Shown here: positions 1 to 5,613 of the stretch, in pieces
Layout of the letters: each line of letters starts with the position of its first letter
How positions within the stretch are numbered: position 1 is the first letter of the stretch
From: Candidatus Thiomargarita nelsonii
Lineage (GTDB): Bacteria; Pseudomonadota; Gammaproteobacteria; Beggiatoales; Beggiatoaceae
Direction of reading: 5' to 3'
Assembly (NCBI GenBank): GCA_001640045.1
Contig: LUTY01000399.1
Location: forward strand, 1-6,836
Length of the DNA: 6,836 bases
Translations under genes and position numbers: made by a program
The notes under the pieces: model-generated
Seen by the model: only the letters and a program-made list of their open reading frames with translations
Told to the model about the DNA's origin: nothing
The model's database searches: none

Positions 1-411
1 AATTTTAAAAGCAGCCAAATGGATGAACATGGTCGCTTGAAAAATCAATTGATAGCCGAAACAATGATACATTACCCAGACCGCAACGCGACGTTGACCG
101 CGCCTTATATGGTGTTTTATAAGGAGGCGCAGCCGACGTGGACGGTGCGTGCCGAACAGGCTGAAGTCTCGCCCGATGGCAAACAAGTGTGGTTAATCGG
201 TAATACGATCTTAGGACAGCCAGAAAAAACCATGGAAATTATCTCACGGGATGTGTGGGTGCAACTTGATAGCGAACACGCAGAAACGACCGCCCCGACG
301 ACGGTTATCAGTAACCATGGCAAAACTCATAGCATAGGAATGCGTGTTTTTTTGTCCACGGAACGGGTGGAATTACTTTCACAAGTGCGAGGACATTATG
401 TACTTCCATAA
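1..411 (+). CDS. lptC: LPS export protein LptC, 5'-truncated by window edge
   Basis: LptC is the bitopic inner-membrane protein that takes lipopolysaccharide from the LptB2FG extractor and passes it to periplasmic LptA. The reading frame is open from base 1. The ATG at 19 is internal, because the residues before it (NFKSSQ) continue the LptC pattern and no stop precedes them. What remains is about 136 residues of the periplasmic beta-jellyroll domain, including the family-like stretch 'G.L...L.AE.M.HYPD....L..PYM' followed by 'W.V.AE.A.VSPDGKQVWL.G'. LptC is usually about 190 residues, so the N-terminal membrane anchor lies upstream of the window. The 3' end overlaps lptA by 14 bases, which suggests translational coupling. 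By eye the segment has more G+C than most genes downstream. The identification rests on both the motif pattern and the lptA-lptB context and is fairly secure. Confidence 0.88.
   Translation, partial: NFKSSQMDEHGRLKNQLIAETMIHYPDRNATLTAPYMVFYKEAQPTWTVRAEQAEVSPDGKQVWLIGNTILGQPEKTMEIISRDVWVQLDSEHAETTAPTTVISNHGKTHSIGMRVFLSTERVELLSQVRGHYVLP
389..393 (+). promoter_or_regulatory. Shine-Dalgarno site that sets the lptA start
   Basis: GAGGA lies inside the end of lptC, four bases before the ATG at 398. It favours that ATG over an upstream GTG at 344. The ATG start gives a protein that opens with a clean signal peptide, whereas the longer form would put a polar, cysteine-containing stretch in front of it. 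Confidence 0.6.
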
Positions 412-913
412 GATCACGTTACTCTTTATAGGTGTGTTACTGTGGAATAGCGTTTTTGGGCTCTCCACCGATAGCGAACAATCCATTAATATTGAGGCTG
501 ATAAAGCGACGATTGATAATATTAAAAGACTTGTCACTTATGAGGGTAAAGTCATTGTCACCCAAGGCAGCATCCGTATTAATGCCAATACGGTGAAGAT
601 GAATTACACGCAAAAACAAGAAATTAAAAACATTGTTGCTAAAGGTAAACCCGTTTATTTTGTGCAACGTCTTGACAATGGAGAAGCTCTCAAAGCTAAG
701 GCTAATGAGATAGAATATGATGCCTTTAAAAATATACTATACTTAAGAGAGAAGGCGGAGTTACGAAAGGAAATCAGTGGAAAAGACGCTTACATCTCGA
801 CCGCACCCCGTATCATTTATGATATCGGAGATAGTATCATTAAAGTGGATAAAGGCAAGTATAAAAATAAACGGATTTCAGTGACCTTTAAACCTGTCAA
901 AACTGATAAATGA
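398..913 (+). CDS. lptA: LPS transport periplasmic protein LptA
   Basis: LptA molecules stack head to tail to form the periplasmic bridge carrying lipopolysaccharide from LptC to the outer-membrane LptD. The ATG at 398 gives 171 residues and has a GAGGA site upstream. Residues 1-21 look like a signal peptide: a short basic start (YFHK), a hydrophobic core (LLFIGVLLW) and a likely cut near VFG. The mature protein begins with an OstA-type pattern, 'INIEADKA..D......[10 protein letters not shown]...I.A..V', typical of the N-terminal strand repeats, and has the low-complexity beta-strand character of the family. The tail is lysine-rich. It overlaps lptC by 14 bases and lptB by four (ATGA), so the three genes are almost certainly co-transcribed. 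A longer form starting with GTG at 344 is possible but unlikely. Length and context fit the family well. Confidence 0.92.
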   Translation: MYFHKITLLFIGVLLWNSVFGLSTDSEQSINIEADKATIDNIKRLVTYEGKVIVTQGSIRINANTVKMNYTQKQEIKNIVAKGKPVYFVQRLDNGEALKAKANEIEYDAFKNILYLREKAELRKEISGKDAYISTAPRIIYDIGDSIIKVDKGKYKNKRISVTFKPVKTDK

Positions 914-1632
914 CTACACTCTCGGCACATCATCTGGCGAAACAGTATAAATCTCGTCCTGTCGTCAAAGAGGTCAACCTCAATGTTAGCAGCGGTGAAG
1001 CCGTGGGATTGCTAGGACCAAATGGTGCCGGCAAAACCACGAGTTTTTACATGATAGTTGGCCTCATTACGCCTGATCAAGGCACCATTTCTCTCGCTGG
1101 AACCGACATAACTCGCTACCCCATGCACAAGCGGGCACAGATGGGTTTGGGTTATTTACCGCAAGAAGCCTCCATTTTTCGTAAACTGAGCGTTGCTGAT
1201 AATATTATGGCCGTTCTTGAAGTGCAAAATTTTACAAAAAAAGCGCGAAAACAAAAACTTGAAACACTGTTGGCAGAGTTGCATATACAACACTTAGCCA
1301 AAAATATCGGCATGAGTTTATCGGGGGGAGAGCGACGGCGTGTTGAAATTGCCCGTGCTTTAGCCTCAGAGCCGCGCTTTATTTTGCTTGATGAGCCGTT
1401 TGCGGGGATCGATCCAATTTCTGTGCTGGATATTCAGCGAATTATTGCCCATTTATGCAGTTTAGATATTGGCATTTTAATCACTGATCATAATGTGCGT
1501 GAAACCTTGGGTATATGTGATCGTGCCTATATTGTTAATGAAGGACAATTGATTGCGGAAGGAACACCAGAGAGTATTTTACACAATGAACATGTTAAAG
1601 AAGTCTATCTAGGTCACAATTTTAAATTGTAA
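910..1632 (+). CDS. lptB: LPS export ABC transporter ATPase LptB
   Basis: LptB is the cytoplasmic ATPase that, as a dimer bound to LptF and LptG, powers extraction of lipopolysaccharide from the inner membrane. All ABC landmarks are present: Walker [10 protein letters not shown] (36-44), Q-loop around Q85 ([10 protein letters not shown]), signature LSGGERRR (137-144), Walker B FILLDEP with the catalytic E162, D-loop GIDP (166-169) and the switch histidine H194 in ITDHNVRE. The LptB-like '[14 protein letters not shown]...G' segment and the 240-residue length separate it from LivF/LivG relatives. The start overlaps the lptA stop as ATGA and has no clear Shine-Dalgarno site of its own, consistent with coupled translation. 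LptF and LptG are not in the window; in many gammaproteobacteria they are encoded elsewhere. Confidence 0.97.
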   Translation: MTTLSAHHLAKQYKSRPVVKEVNLNVSSGEAVGLLGPNGAGKTTSFYMIVGLITPDQGTISLAGTDITRYPMHKRAQMGLGYLPQEASIFRKLSVADNIMAVLEVQNFTKKARKQKLETLLAELHIQHLAKNIGMSLSGGERRRVEIARALASEPRFILLDEPFAGIDPISVLDIQRIIAHLCSLDIGILITDHNVRETLGICDRAYIVNEGQLIAEGTPESILHNEHVKEVYLGHNFKL

Positions 1633-1697
1633 TTCAGTTGTTGTTCAGTGAATGATTTCGGCACAATCAAGCGCTTAAACTGGATTTAAAAATAATT

Positions 1698-3188
1698 ATG
1701 ACAAAAAAAAATATAAATATAATTCATGGAGTTAATACTCGAATTATCATCACTCCACAACTGCAATATGCGATTCGTCTCTTGCAGTTATCTAGTCATG
1801 ATTTACATCAGGAAATTCAGCAGGCATTGGATTCCAACATTATGTTGGAAAGGAGTGATGATAACGAGTATGAGACTTTAAGTGCCGACGATCAGGATTT
1901 GTCAAGCGATTTGGAGGATAAGGATGAGTCAGAGACTCTCACCGACGAGATTCCCAAGGTTCTGGAGATTGATAGTGAATGGGAAGATATTTATGACAGC
2001 ACTCTCACGCCACATGATTACTCCAAGCGCGAAGAAGTTAACGGCAAAGATTTCTTAGCAGAGCAAGGAAGTCCCCCTGAAACCTTACAAGACTATTTGC
2101 GGTGGCAACTGGAATTAACCCCTTTTAGTGATTTAGATCGTATCTGTGCGACAGCCATCATTGATGCCATTGATAGCGATGGTTATTTACGTGCCTCAGT
2201 AGAAGAAATTGCACAAAGCTTAGGTGAAAATGCTATCTCTATTGAGGAAATAGAAACCGTACTCCATCGCATTCAACATTTTGATCCTATTGGCGTGGGC
2301 GCCCGCGATTTAAGGGAATGCCTACTATTACAATTAGCCGAATATGACCCTGACACTCTTTGGTTAAAAAAAGCCAAATCTTTAGTCCAAGACTATTTGG
2401 AAGTTTTGGGCACACATGATTATGCACAATTAACCAAACGCTTGGAGTTGACTCGTGAAGATTTGCGAGAAGTCGTTAAGCTTATTCAATCCCTCAACCC
2501 CACCCCTGGTGCTAAAATTGAATCCTCGCAAACAACTTATGTGATACCTGATGTTTTTGTGAAAAAAGTCAAAGGGCAATGGAAAGTCGAACTCAATACT
2601 GAAACTTCACCGAAACTGTGTATTAATGCCGAATATGCTCGTCTGACCAAACAGAAGCTTTACAATCCCAATAAGGAAAAAGGGCGTGAGGAAAAAAAAT
2701 GCCTCAAAACGCTTTTACAAGATGCTCGCTACTTTATAAAAAGTTTAGAAAGTCGTTATGATACTTTACTGAAAGTGGCCATCTGTATTGTGAAACGTCA
2801 ATCCGCTTTTCTTGAGTATGGTGAAGAGGCTATGAAACCCTTGGTATTGAATGATATTGCTGGGGAGTTGGAGATGCACGAATCGACCATTTCTCGTGTG
2901 ACGACCCACAAATATATTCATACGCCTCGAGGTCTCTTTGAACTTAAATACTTTTTTTCCGGTCACGTTAACAGTAATCCTCGTGGCGAATATTCTGCTA
3001 CTGCTATTCGTGCCATCATTAAAAAATTGATTGCTGCTGAAAATCCCGTTAAACCATTCAGTGATAATAAAATTGTTACTCTATTAGCTGAGCGAGGAAT
3101 CAAGATTGCTAGACGCACAATTGCCAAATACCGTGAAGCGATGCTTATACCGCCTTCTAATGAGAGAAAACGCTTAGTTGAGAATTGA
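1698..3188 (+). CDS. rpoN: RNA polymerase sigma-54 factor RpoN
   Basis: Sigma-54 directs RNA polymerase to -24/-12 promoters, which open only with an AAA+ enhancer-binding activator. At 496 residues the protein has the full family layout. The glutamine- and leucine-rich region I is near the start (TPQLQYAIRLLQLS). An acidic region II linker follows at about residues 52-100. Next come the core-binding domain, a helix-turn-helix at about 385-410 (NDIAGELEMHESTISRV) and the RpoN box ARRTIAKYRE at 471-480, which differs from the usual ARRTVAKYRE by one conservative change. In region I the common 'SNPLLE' reads 'SNIMLE'. The ATG at 1698 gives the usual short N-terminal extension, but only a weak ribosome-binding site precedes it. 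It lies 65 bases after lptB, the usual neighbour, so readthrough from the lpt genes is likely. Confidence 0.97.
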   Translation: MTKKNINIIHGVNTRIIITPQLQYAIRLLQLSSHDLHQEIQQALDSNIMLERSDDNEYETLSADDQDLSSDLEDKDESETLTDEIPKVLEIDSEWEDIYDSTLTPHDYSKREEVNGKDFLAEQGSPPETLQDYLRWQLELTPFSDLDRICATAIIDAIDSDGYLRASVEEIAQSLGENAISIEEIETVLHRIQHFDPIGVGARDLRECLLLQLAEYDPDTLWLKKAKSLVQDYLEVLGTHDYAQLTKRLELTREDLREVVKLIQSLNPTPGAKIESSQTTYVIPDVFVKKVKGQWKVELNTETSPKLCINAEYARLTKQKLYNPNKEKGREEKKCLKTLLQDARYFIKSLESRYDTLLKVAICIVKRQSAFLEYGEEAMKPLVLNDIAGELEMHESTISRVTTHKYIHTPRGLFELKYFFSGHVNSNPRGEYSATAIRAIIKKLIAAENPVKPFSDNKIVTLLAERGIKIARRTIAKYREAMLIPPSNERKRLVEN

Positions 3189-3202
3189 AAACATCAGGTA
3201 TT

Positions 3203-3227
3203 TTGGAGTCCAAGATTTATCTTGGTT
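3203..3227 (+). repeat. Dispersed palindromic repeat, copy 1 (rpoN-hpf gap)
   Basis: The arm GTCCAAGAT (3208-3216), a TT spacer, then ATCTTGG (3219-3225) form an inverted repeat. The last two bases of the right arm (3226-3227, TT instead of AC) break the symmetry. The 23 bases 3203-3225 are identical to 6812-6834. The left flank TTGGAGTCCAA is itself a small palindrome. Its right side looks eroded. No T-run follows, so I do not call it a terminator. It is probably a dispersed palindromic or MITE-like repeat. Confidence 0.75.
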
Positions 3228-3263
3228 AATTCACAATTATTAATATAATAAAGGAGTGCATAG

Positions 3264-3590
3264 ATGCAACTCAATCTTAGCGGTCATCACATTGAGGTGA
3301 CATCTGCCCTGCGTAACTATGTTACCAACAAAATGGAACGTTTAGAACGTCACTTTGATCATGTGACTAACATGCATGTGGTTCTCAGTGTTGAAAAACT
3401 GCGTCAAAAAGCGGAAGCGACTTTGCATGTTAATGGTGCGAACCTATTTGCTAGTGCTGAACATGAAGATATGTACGCTGCTATTGATGGTTTGACTGAT
3501 AAGTTGGATAGACAAATAAAGAAACATAAGGAAAAACTCAAAGATCATCGTCAATCTGAAGGAAGCATAAAACTTCAAGCGGTTGAATAG
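3264..3590 (+). CDS. hpf: Ribosome hibernation promoting factor, short form
   Basis: HPF binds the decoding centre of the 30S subunit under starvation and promotes inactive 100S ribosome dimers (short HPF together with RMF, in species that have RMF). The 108-residue protein covers the single beta-alpha-beta-beta-beta-alpha domain of the family: 'MQLNLSGHHIEVTSALRNYV' at the start and 'A....E.DMYAAIDGLTDKLDRQIKKHKEK' at about residues 65-95. It lacks the C-terminal dimerisation domain of long HPF and is slightly longer than the E. coli protein (95 residues) because of a polar tail. A strong AAGGAG site (3251-3256) lies seven bases before the ATG, the best ribosome-binding site in this window. 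The gene sits in the standard position between rpoN and ptsN. It may also be called RaiA-like, but neighbours favour Hpf. Confidence 0.95.
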   Translation: MQLNLSGHHIEVTSALRNYVTNKMERLERHFDHVTNMHVVLSVEKLRQKAEATLHVNGANLFASAEHEDMYAAIDGLTDKLDRQIKKHKEKLKDHRQSEGSIKLQAVE

Positions 3591-3621
3591 TTTTATCATG
3601 TTATCAGTTATCAGTTTTTTT

Positions 3622-3650
3622 TGCGTTCCCAAACGCTGTTTGGGAATGCA
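3622..3650 (+). repeat. 13-bp stem hairpin with GCT turn
   Basis: TTCCCAAAC (3626-3634) pairs perfectly with GTTTGGGAA (3638-3646) across a three-base loop. The stem extends outward to 3622/3650 through one G-T pair. The bases that follow (TTCGGC) are not a T-run, and the T-run lies upstream instead, so on the plus strand this is not a classic intrinsic terminator. It may still stabilise the hpf transcript. Confidence 0.75.
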
Positions 3651-3654
3651 TTCG

Positions 3655-3671
3655 GCAACGCTCTGGGTTGC
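3655..3671 (+). repeat. GCAACGC/GGGTTGC hairpin with TCT turn
   Basis: Seven-base arms pair with one G-G mismatch around a TCT turn (3662-3664). The design, a GC-rich arm ending in GC and a three-base TCT turn, matches the second arm of the hairpin downstream of queF. Confidence 0.5.
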
Positions 3672-3699
3672 ATTCCTTTGCTCCGCGTGGGAACGAGAA

Positions 3700-3748
3700 A
3701 AGCTGATAACTGATAACTGAAAACGGATAACTGATAACTGAAAACTGA
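3700..3748 (+). repeat. Seven in-register TAACTGA-type heptads before ptsN
   Basis: Reading in steps of seven from 3700 gives AAGCTGA, TAACTGA, TAACTGA, AAACGGA, TAACTGA, TAACTGA, AAACTGA. Four units are exact and three are one or two changes away. The array ends two bases before the ptsN ATG. TAACTGA direct repeats have been described in marine Beggiatoaceae and cyanobacteria and proposed as possible regulatory elements (recalled, not checked). Confidence 0.9.
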
Positions 3749-3750
3749 AA

Positions 3751-4221
3751 ATGCAAATTTCAGACATTATTACGCCAGAACGGATATTCTGTCATGTCGA
3801 AGTGAACAGCAAAAAAGGTGTGCTTGAACACTTTAGTCGATTGCTGGCAAAAGAAATCCCTTCACTGACAAGTCACGAGATTTTCGATAGCTTATTTGAG
3901 CGTGAACATTTAGGCAGCACGGGTATAGGTAAAGGTATTGCGATTCCCCATGCCAGAGTCGCTCAATGTGATGTCACCTTAGCTGCTTTTTTACAGCTTG
4001 AGAAAGGTATCGATTTTGATGCAGTTGATAAACAACCCGTCGATTTACTGTTTGCTTTGATGGTGCCAGAACAGTCCACAGAAGAACACTTAAAAATTTT
4101 AGCCCAATTGGCTTATCTGTTTAGCAAAGACAAGTTTTGTGAAAAGCTACGTCACACCCAAGAGTGTAGCGAAAAATTTGGCTTATTAACCCACTGGCAA
4201 CCGCCACCTGATTTGTTATGA
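3751..4221 (+). CDS. ptsN: Nitrogen-PTS EIIA protein PtsN
   Basis: PtsN (EIIA-Ntr) is the last phosphate acceptor of the regulatory PTS-Ntr chain (PtsP to NPr to PtsN). It adjusts potassium and nitrogen physiology by binding partner proteins and does not transport sugar. The 156-residue protein shows the EIIA type-2 fold signature 'F..L..RE.LGSTGIGKGIAIPHARV', placing the phosphorylated histidine at H67. A typical 'FDAVDKQPVDLLFALMVPE' segment follows. The start at 3751 matches the family (a short MQISDIITPE lead-in), and no better start is visible. No Shine-Dalgarno sequence precedes it: the usual position is occupied by the TAACTGA array. The stop overlaps hprK as ATGA, so the two proteins are probably made from one message and act together. 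Confidence 0.95.
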   Translation: MQISDIITPERIFCHVEVNSKKGVLEHFSRLLAKEIPSLTSHEIFDSLFEREHLGSTGIGKGIAIPHARVAQCDVTLAAFLQLEKGIDFDAVDKQPVDLLFALMVPEQSTEEHLKILAQLAYLFSKDKFCEKLRHTQECSEKFGLLTHWQPPPDLL

Positions 4222-5159
4222 TCCCGCTTAGTGTTGAAGAACTCTTTAAAAATCACGCTGATGGCTTAACATTAACTTGGCTCGCAGGTAGAGGAGGTGA
4301 ACATCGTGTCATTTTGTTGGAAACTGATCAAAAATTGGCTCATGTGGGTTATCTTAACCTAATTCACCCCCCCCAAATTCAAATTATCGGCCCCTACGAA
4401 TTGGCCTATTTGGATGCCCTTGCCAAAAACGTTTATCAAGATTTACTTAAGCAAATCTTTGAAAACGAGAATCTGGCTTGCATTATCATGGTTGAATGCC
4501 CTGATGTTCCTTCTGATTTGCTTCAGGCCGCTGAGGAGTATCAGATTCCTCTGTTTAGAGCCCAACTGTCTGGCGAAAACCTCATTAATTATTTACATAC
4601 CACAATAGCCAGACTACTCGCGCAACGCATTACTATGCACGGTGTTTTTATGGACGTGCTTGGTATGGGAGTTCTGATTACGGGCGAAAGTGGCACTGGT
4701 AAAAGTGAATTAGCATTAGAATTGGTAAGTCGAGGACATCGTTTAATTGCTGATGATGCCACCGAATTTTCCAGAATTGCTCCTGAAACGATCAGTGGTG
4801 CTTGTCCTTTATCAGGTATGAATGCCTTTTTAGAAGTGCGTGGCTTAGGTATTTTGAATGTACAAGCCCTCTTTGGTGACAGTGCCATTAAGAAAGATAA
4901 ATATTTACGTCTGATTGTACACCTAGAACACATGACTTCTGAAGGTTTACAAAATGTTGATCGTTTACAAGGCGATTCAGGTGTCCGTCGCATCTTGGGT
5001 GTCGATATCCCAGAAATCCGTTTACCCGTTGCACCAGGGCGTAATCTAGCTGTATTACTTGAAGCTGCGGTACGCAACCATAGTTTGAAAAAGCAAGGCT
5101 ATAATGCTGCTGATGAGTTTTGTGAACTACAACGGCAAGCTATGTATATGTCAAATTGA
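4218..5159 (+). CDS. hprK: HPr kinase/phosphorylase
   Basis: HprK phosphorylates a serine of HPr with ATP or pyrophosphate and removes it again. In proteobacteria without sugar PTS permeases it is thought to modulate the regulatory PTS through HPr/NPr. The 313-residue protein has the two-domain layout: an N-terminal DRTGG-like domain (about 1-130) and the C-terminal kinase domain. H141 lies in the conserved 'MHG' just before the P-loop GESGTGKS (156-163). The acidic pair D179-D180 (RLIADDA) and the HprK signature EVRGLGILNVQALFG (206-220) follow. All expected catalytic parts are present, so it should be active. The gene overlaps ptsN by four bases. HPr/NPr and EI-Ntr genes are not in the window, so its protein substrate must be encoded elsewhere. 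The usual next gene, rapZ, is replaced by queF. Confidence 0.95.
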   Translation: MIPLSVEELFKNHADGLTLTWLAGRGGEHRVILLETDQKLAHVGYLNLIHPPQIQIIGPYELAYLDALAKNVYQDLLKQIFENENLACIIMVECPDVPSDLLQAAEEYQIPLFRAQLSGENLINYLHTTIARLLAQRITMHGVFMDVLGMGVLITGESGTGKSELALELVSRGHRLIADDATEFSRIAPETISGACPLSGMNAFLEVRGLGILNVQALFGDSAIKKDKYLRLIVHLEHMTSEGLQNVDRLQGDSGVRRILGVDIPEIRLPVAPGRNLAVLLEAAVRNHSLKKQGYNAADEFCELQRQAMYMSN

Positions 5160-5162
5160 AAC

Positions 5163-5552
5163 ATGCCAAGTCAAGCCTCTAAAAGATTTGAAATATTTGA
5201 TAATCCTAATTCAGAACGCGATTATACCATTCATATCCGTATACCTGAATTTACCTGTCTCTGTCCAAAAACGGGGCAACCAGATTTTGCAACCCTGTTT
5301 TTAGATTATGTGCCTGATAAACTCTGTATCGAATTAAAATCATTGAAAAATTATATTTGGTCTTATCGTAATGAAGGTGCATTTCACGAGGCGGTGACTA
5401 ATCAAATTCTCAATGATTTAGTGCAGGCTTGTATGCCGCGCTTTATGCGTTTACGGGCAGAATTTAATGTGCGTGGTGGCATTTATACGATAGTTACCTG
5501 TGAACATTTCGCGCCTGGGTGGACTCCACCTAGGCCTGTTCATTTGCCTTAA
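5163..5552 (+). CDS. queF: NADPH-dependent preQ0 reductase QueF (short, type I)
   Basis: QueF reduces the nitrile of preQ0 to the amine of preQ1, a unique four-electron step in making the tRNA base queuosine. The 129-residue protein is the single-domain YkvM-like form. The catalytic cysteine C34 sits in '[11 protein letters not shown]', with the acid D41 in the same motif. The QueF family motif appears as ELKSLKNY (57-64), and the substrate-binding H75-E76 in 'GAFHE'. The C-terminal 'VRGGIYT' and 'PGWTPP' also fit. It starts three bases after hprK with no obvious ribosome-binding site, so it is probably translated by coupling. No preQ1 riboswitch can fit upstream. The stop codon abuts a palindromic repeat at 5553, which leaves the coding end intact. 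Tunnel-fold relatives such as FolE lack the C-P-K-T-G-Q-P-D-F motif. Confidence 0.95.
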   Translation: MPSQASKRFEIFDNPNSERDYTIHIRIPEFTCLCPKTGQPDFATLFLDYVPDKLCIELKSLKNYIWSYRNEGAFHEAVTNQILNDLVQACMPRFMRLRAEFNVRGGIYTIVTCEHFAPGWTPPRPVHLP

Positions 5553-5592
5553 CGACGCAGAGCGTCGGTGCATGTCTCGACGCTCTGCGTCG
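5553..5592 (+). repeat. Perfect 15-bp inverted repeat with self-palindromic arms
   Basis: CGACGCAGAGCGTCG (5553-5567) and CGACGCTCTGCGTCG (5578-5592) are exact reverse complements around a ten-base loop. Each arm alone also folds (CGACGC, three bases, GCGTCG), so the site can form one long hairpin or two short ones. It begins at the base after the queF stop. A sequence of AATAATAATAAGG follows, not a T-run, so it is not a standard intrinsic terminator, though it could protect the 3' end of the queF message. Confidence 0.9.
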
Positions 5593-5601
5593 AATAATAA
5601 T

Positions 5602-5607
5602 AAGGAA
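5602..5607 (+). promoter_or_regulatory. Shine-Dalgarno site that sets a TTG start for the ATPase
   Basis: AAGGAA lies six bases before the in-frame TTG at 5614. It supports that start over the in-frame ATG at 5572, which lies in the loop of the inverted repeat, and the GTG at 5500, which lies inside queF. Translation from TTG opens with (M)IKYFTVKNFRSIKN, the expected first strand of this ATPase family. Confidence 0.65.
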
Positions 5608-5613
5608 AAGATT

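Larger units (their letters stand above)
3596..3748 (+). repeat. Composite inverted-repeat element filling the hpf-ptsN gap
   Basis: This is the only long gap between core genes. The left edge reads as TCAGTTA-type heptads (3604-3617) followed by a T-run and GCGTTCCC. The right edge holds the mirror image: GGGAACG (3689-3695), an A-rich stretch, then TAACTGA-type heptads. Between them are at least two small hairpins (3622-3650 and 3655-3671). No transposase or coding potential is visible, so it looks like a MITE-like or REP-like repeat insertion. The two edges differ by a two-base length change in the T/A run, so pairing is imperfect. Confidence 0.7.

Noticed and set aside
1670..1683. Sigma-54 type -24/-12 promoter before rpoN, based on nearby GGCAC and GC
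   Set aside because: The GG-to-GC spacing is one base off in either direction and the -12 element is not TTGC, so it does not meet the strict sigma-54 spacing.
3222..3249. Sigma-70-like promoter for hpf (TTGGTT, 16 bp, TATAAT at 3244-3249)
   Set aside because: The -10 match is perfect, but transcription would start at about 3256, on the Shine-Dalgarno site itself, leaving almost no leader. The region is very AT-rich, so the match may be chance.
3622..3650. Rho-independent terminator after hpf
   Set aside because: The hairpin is strong but the T-run precedes it on the plus strand and no T-run follows it.
3700..3748. CRISPR array
   Set aside because: The repeats are seven bases long with no spacers, and no cas genes are present.
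3444..3767. Minus-strand reading frame of 107 codons across the hpf-ptsN gap
   Set aside because: It is mostly translated heptad repeat (FQLSVIRFQLSVIS) plus the antisense of hpf, with no family pattern. Repeat-derived frames like this are a typical false gene.
4589..5077. Minus-strand reading frame of 162 codons opposite hprK
   Set aside because: It lies entirely within the well-supported hprK gene, is rich in arginine, serine and proline as expected of an antisense shadow, and shows no recognisable motif.
5553..5592. Rho-independent terminator after queF
   Set aside because: The stem is followed by AATAATAATAAGG, not a run of T, so termination is not supported by sequence alone.
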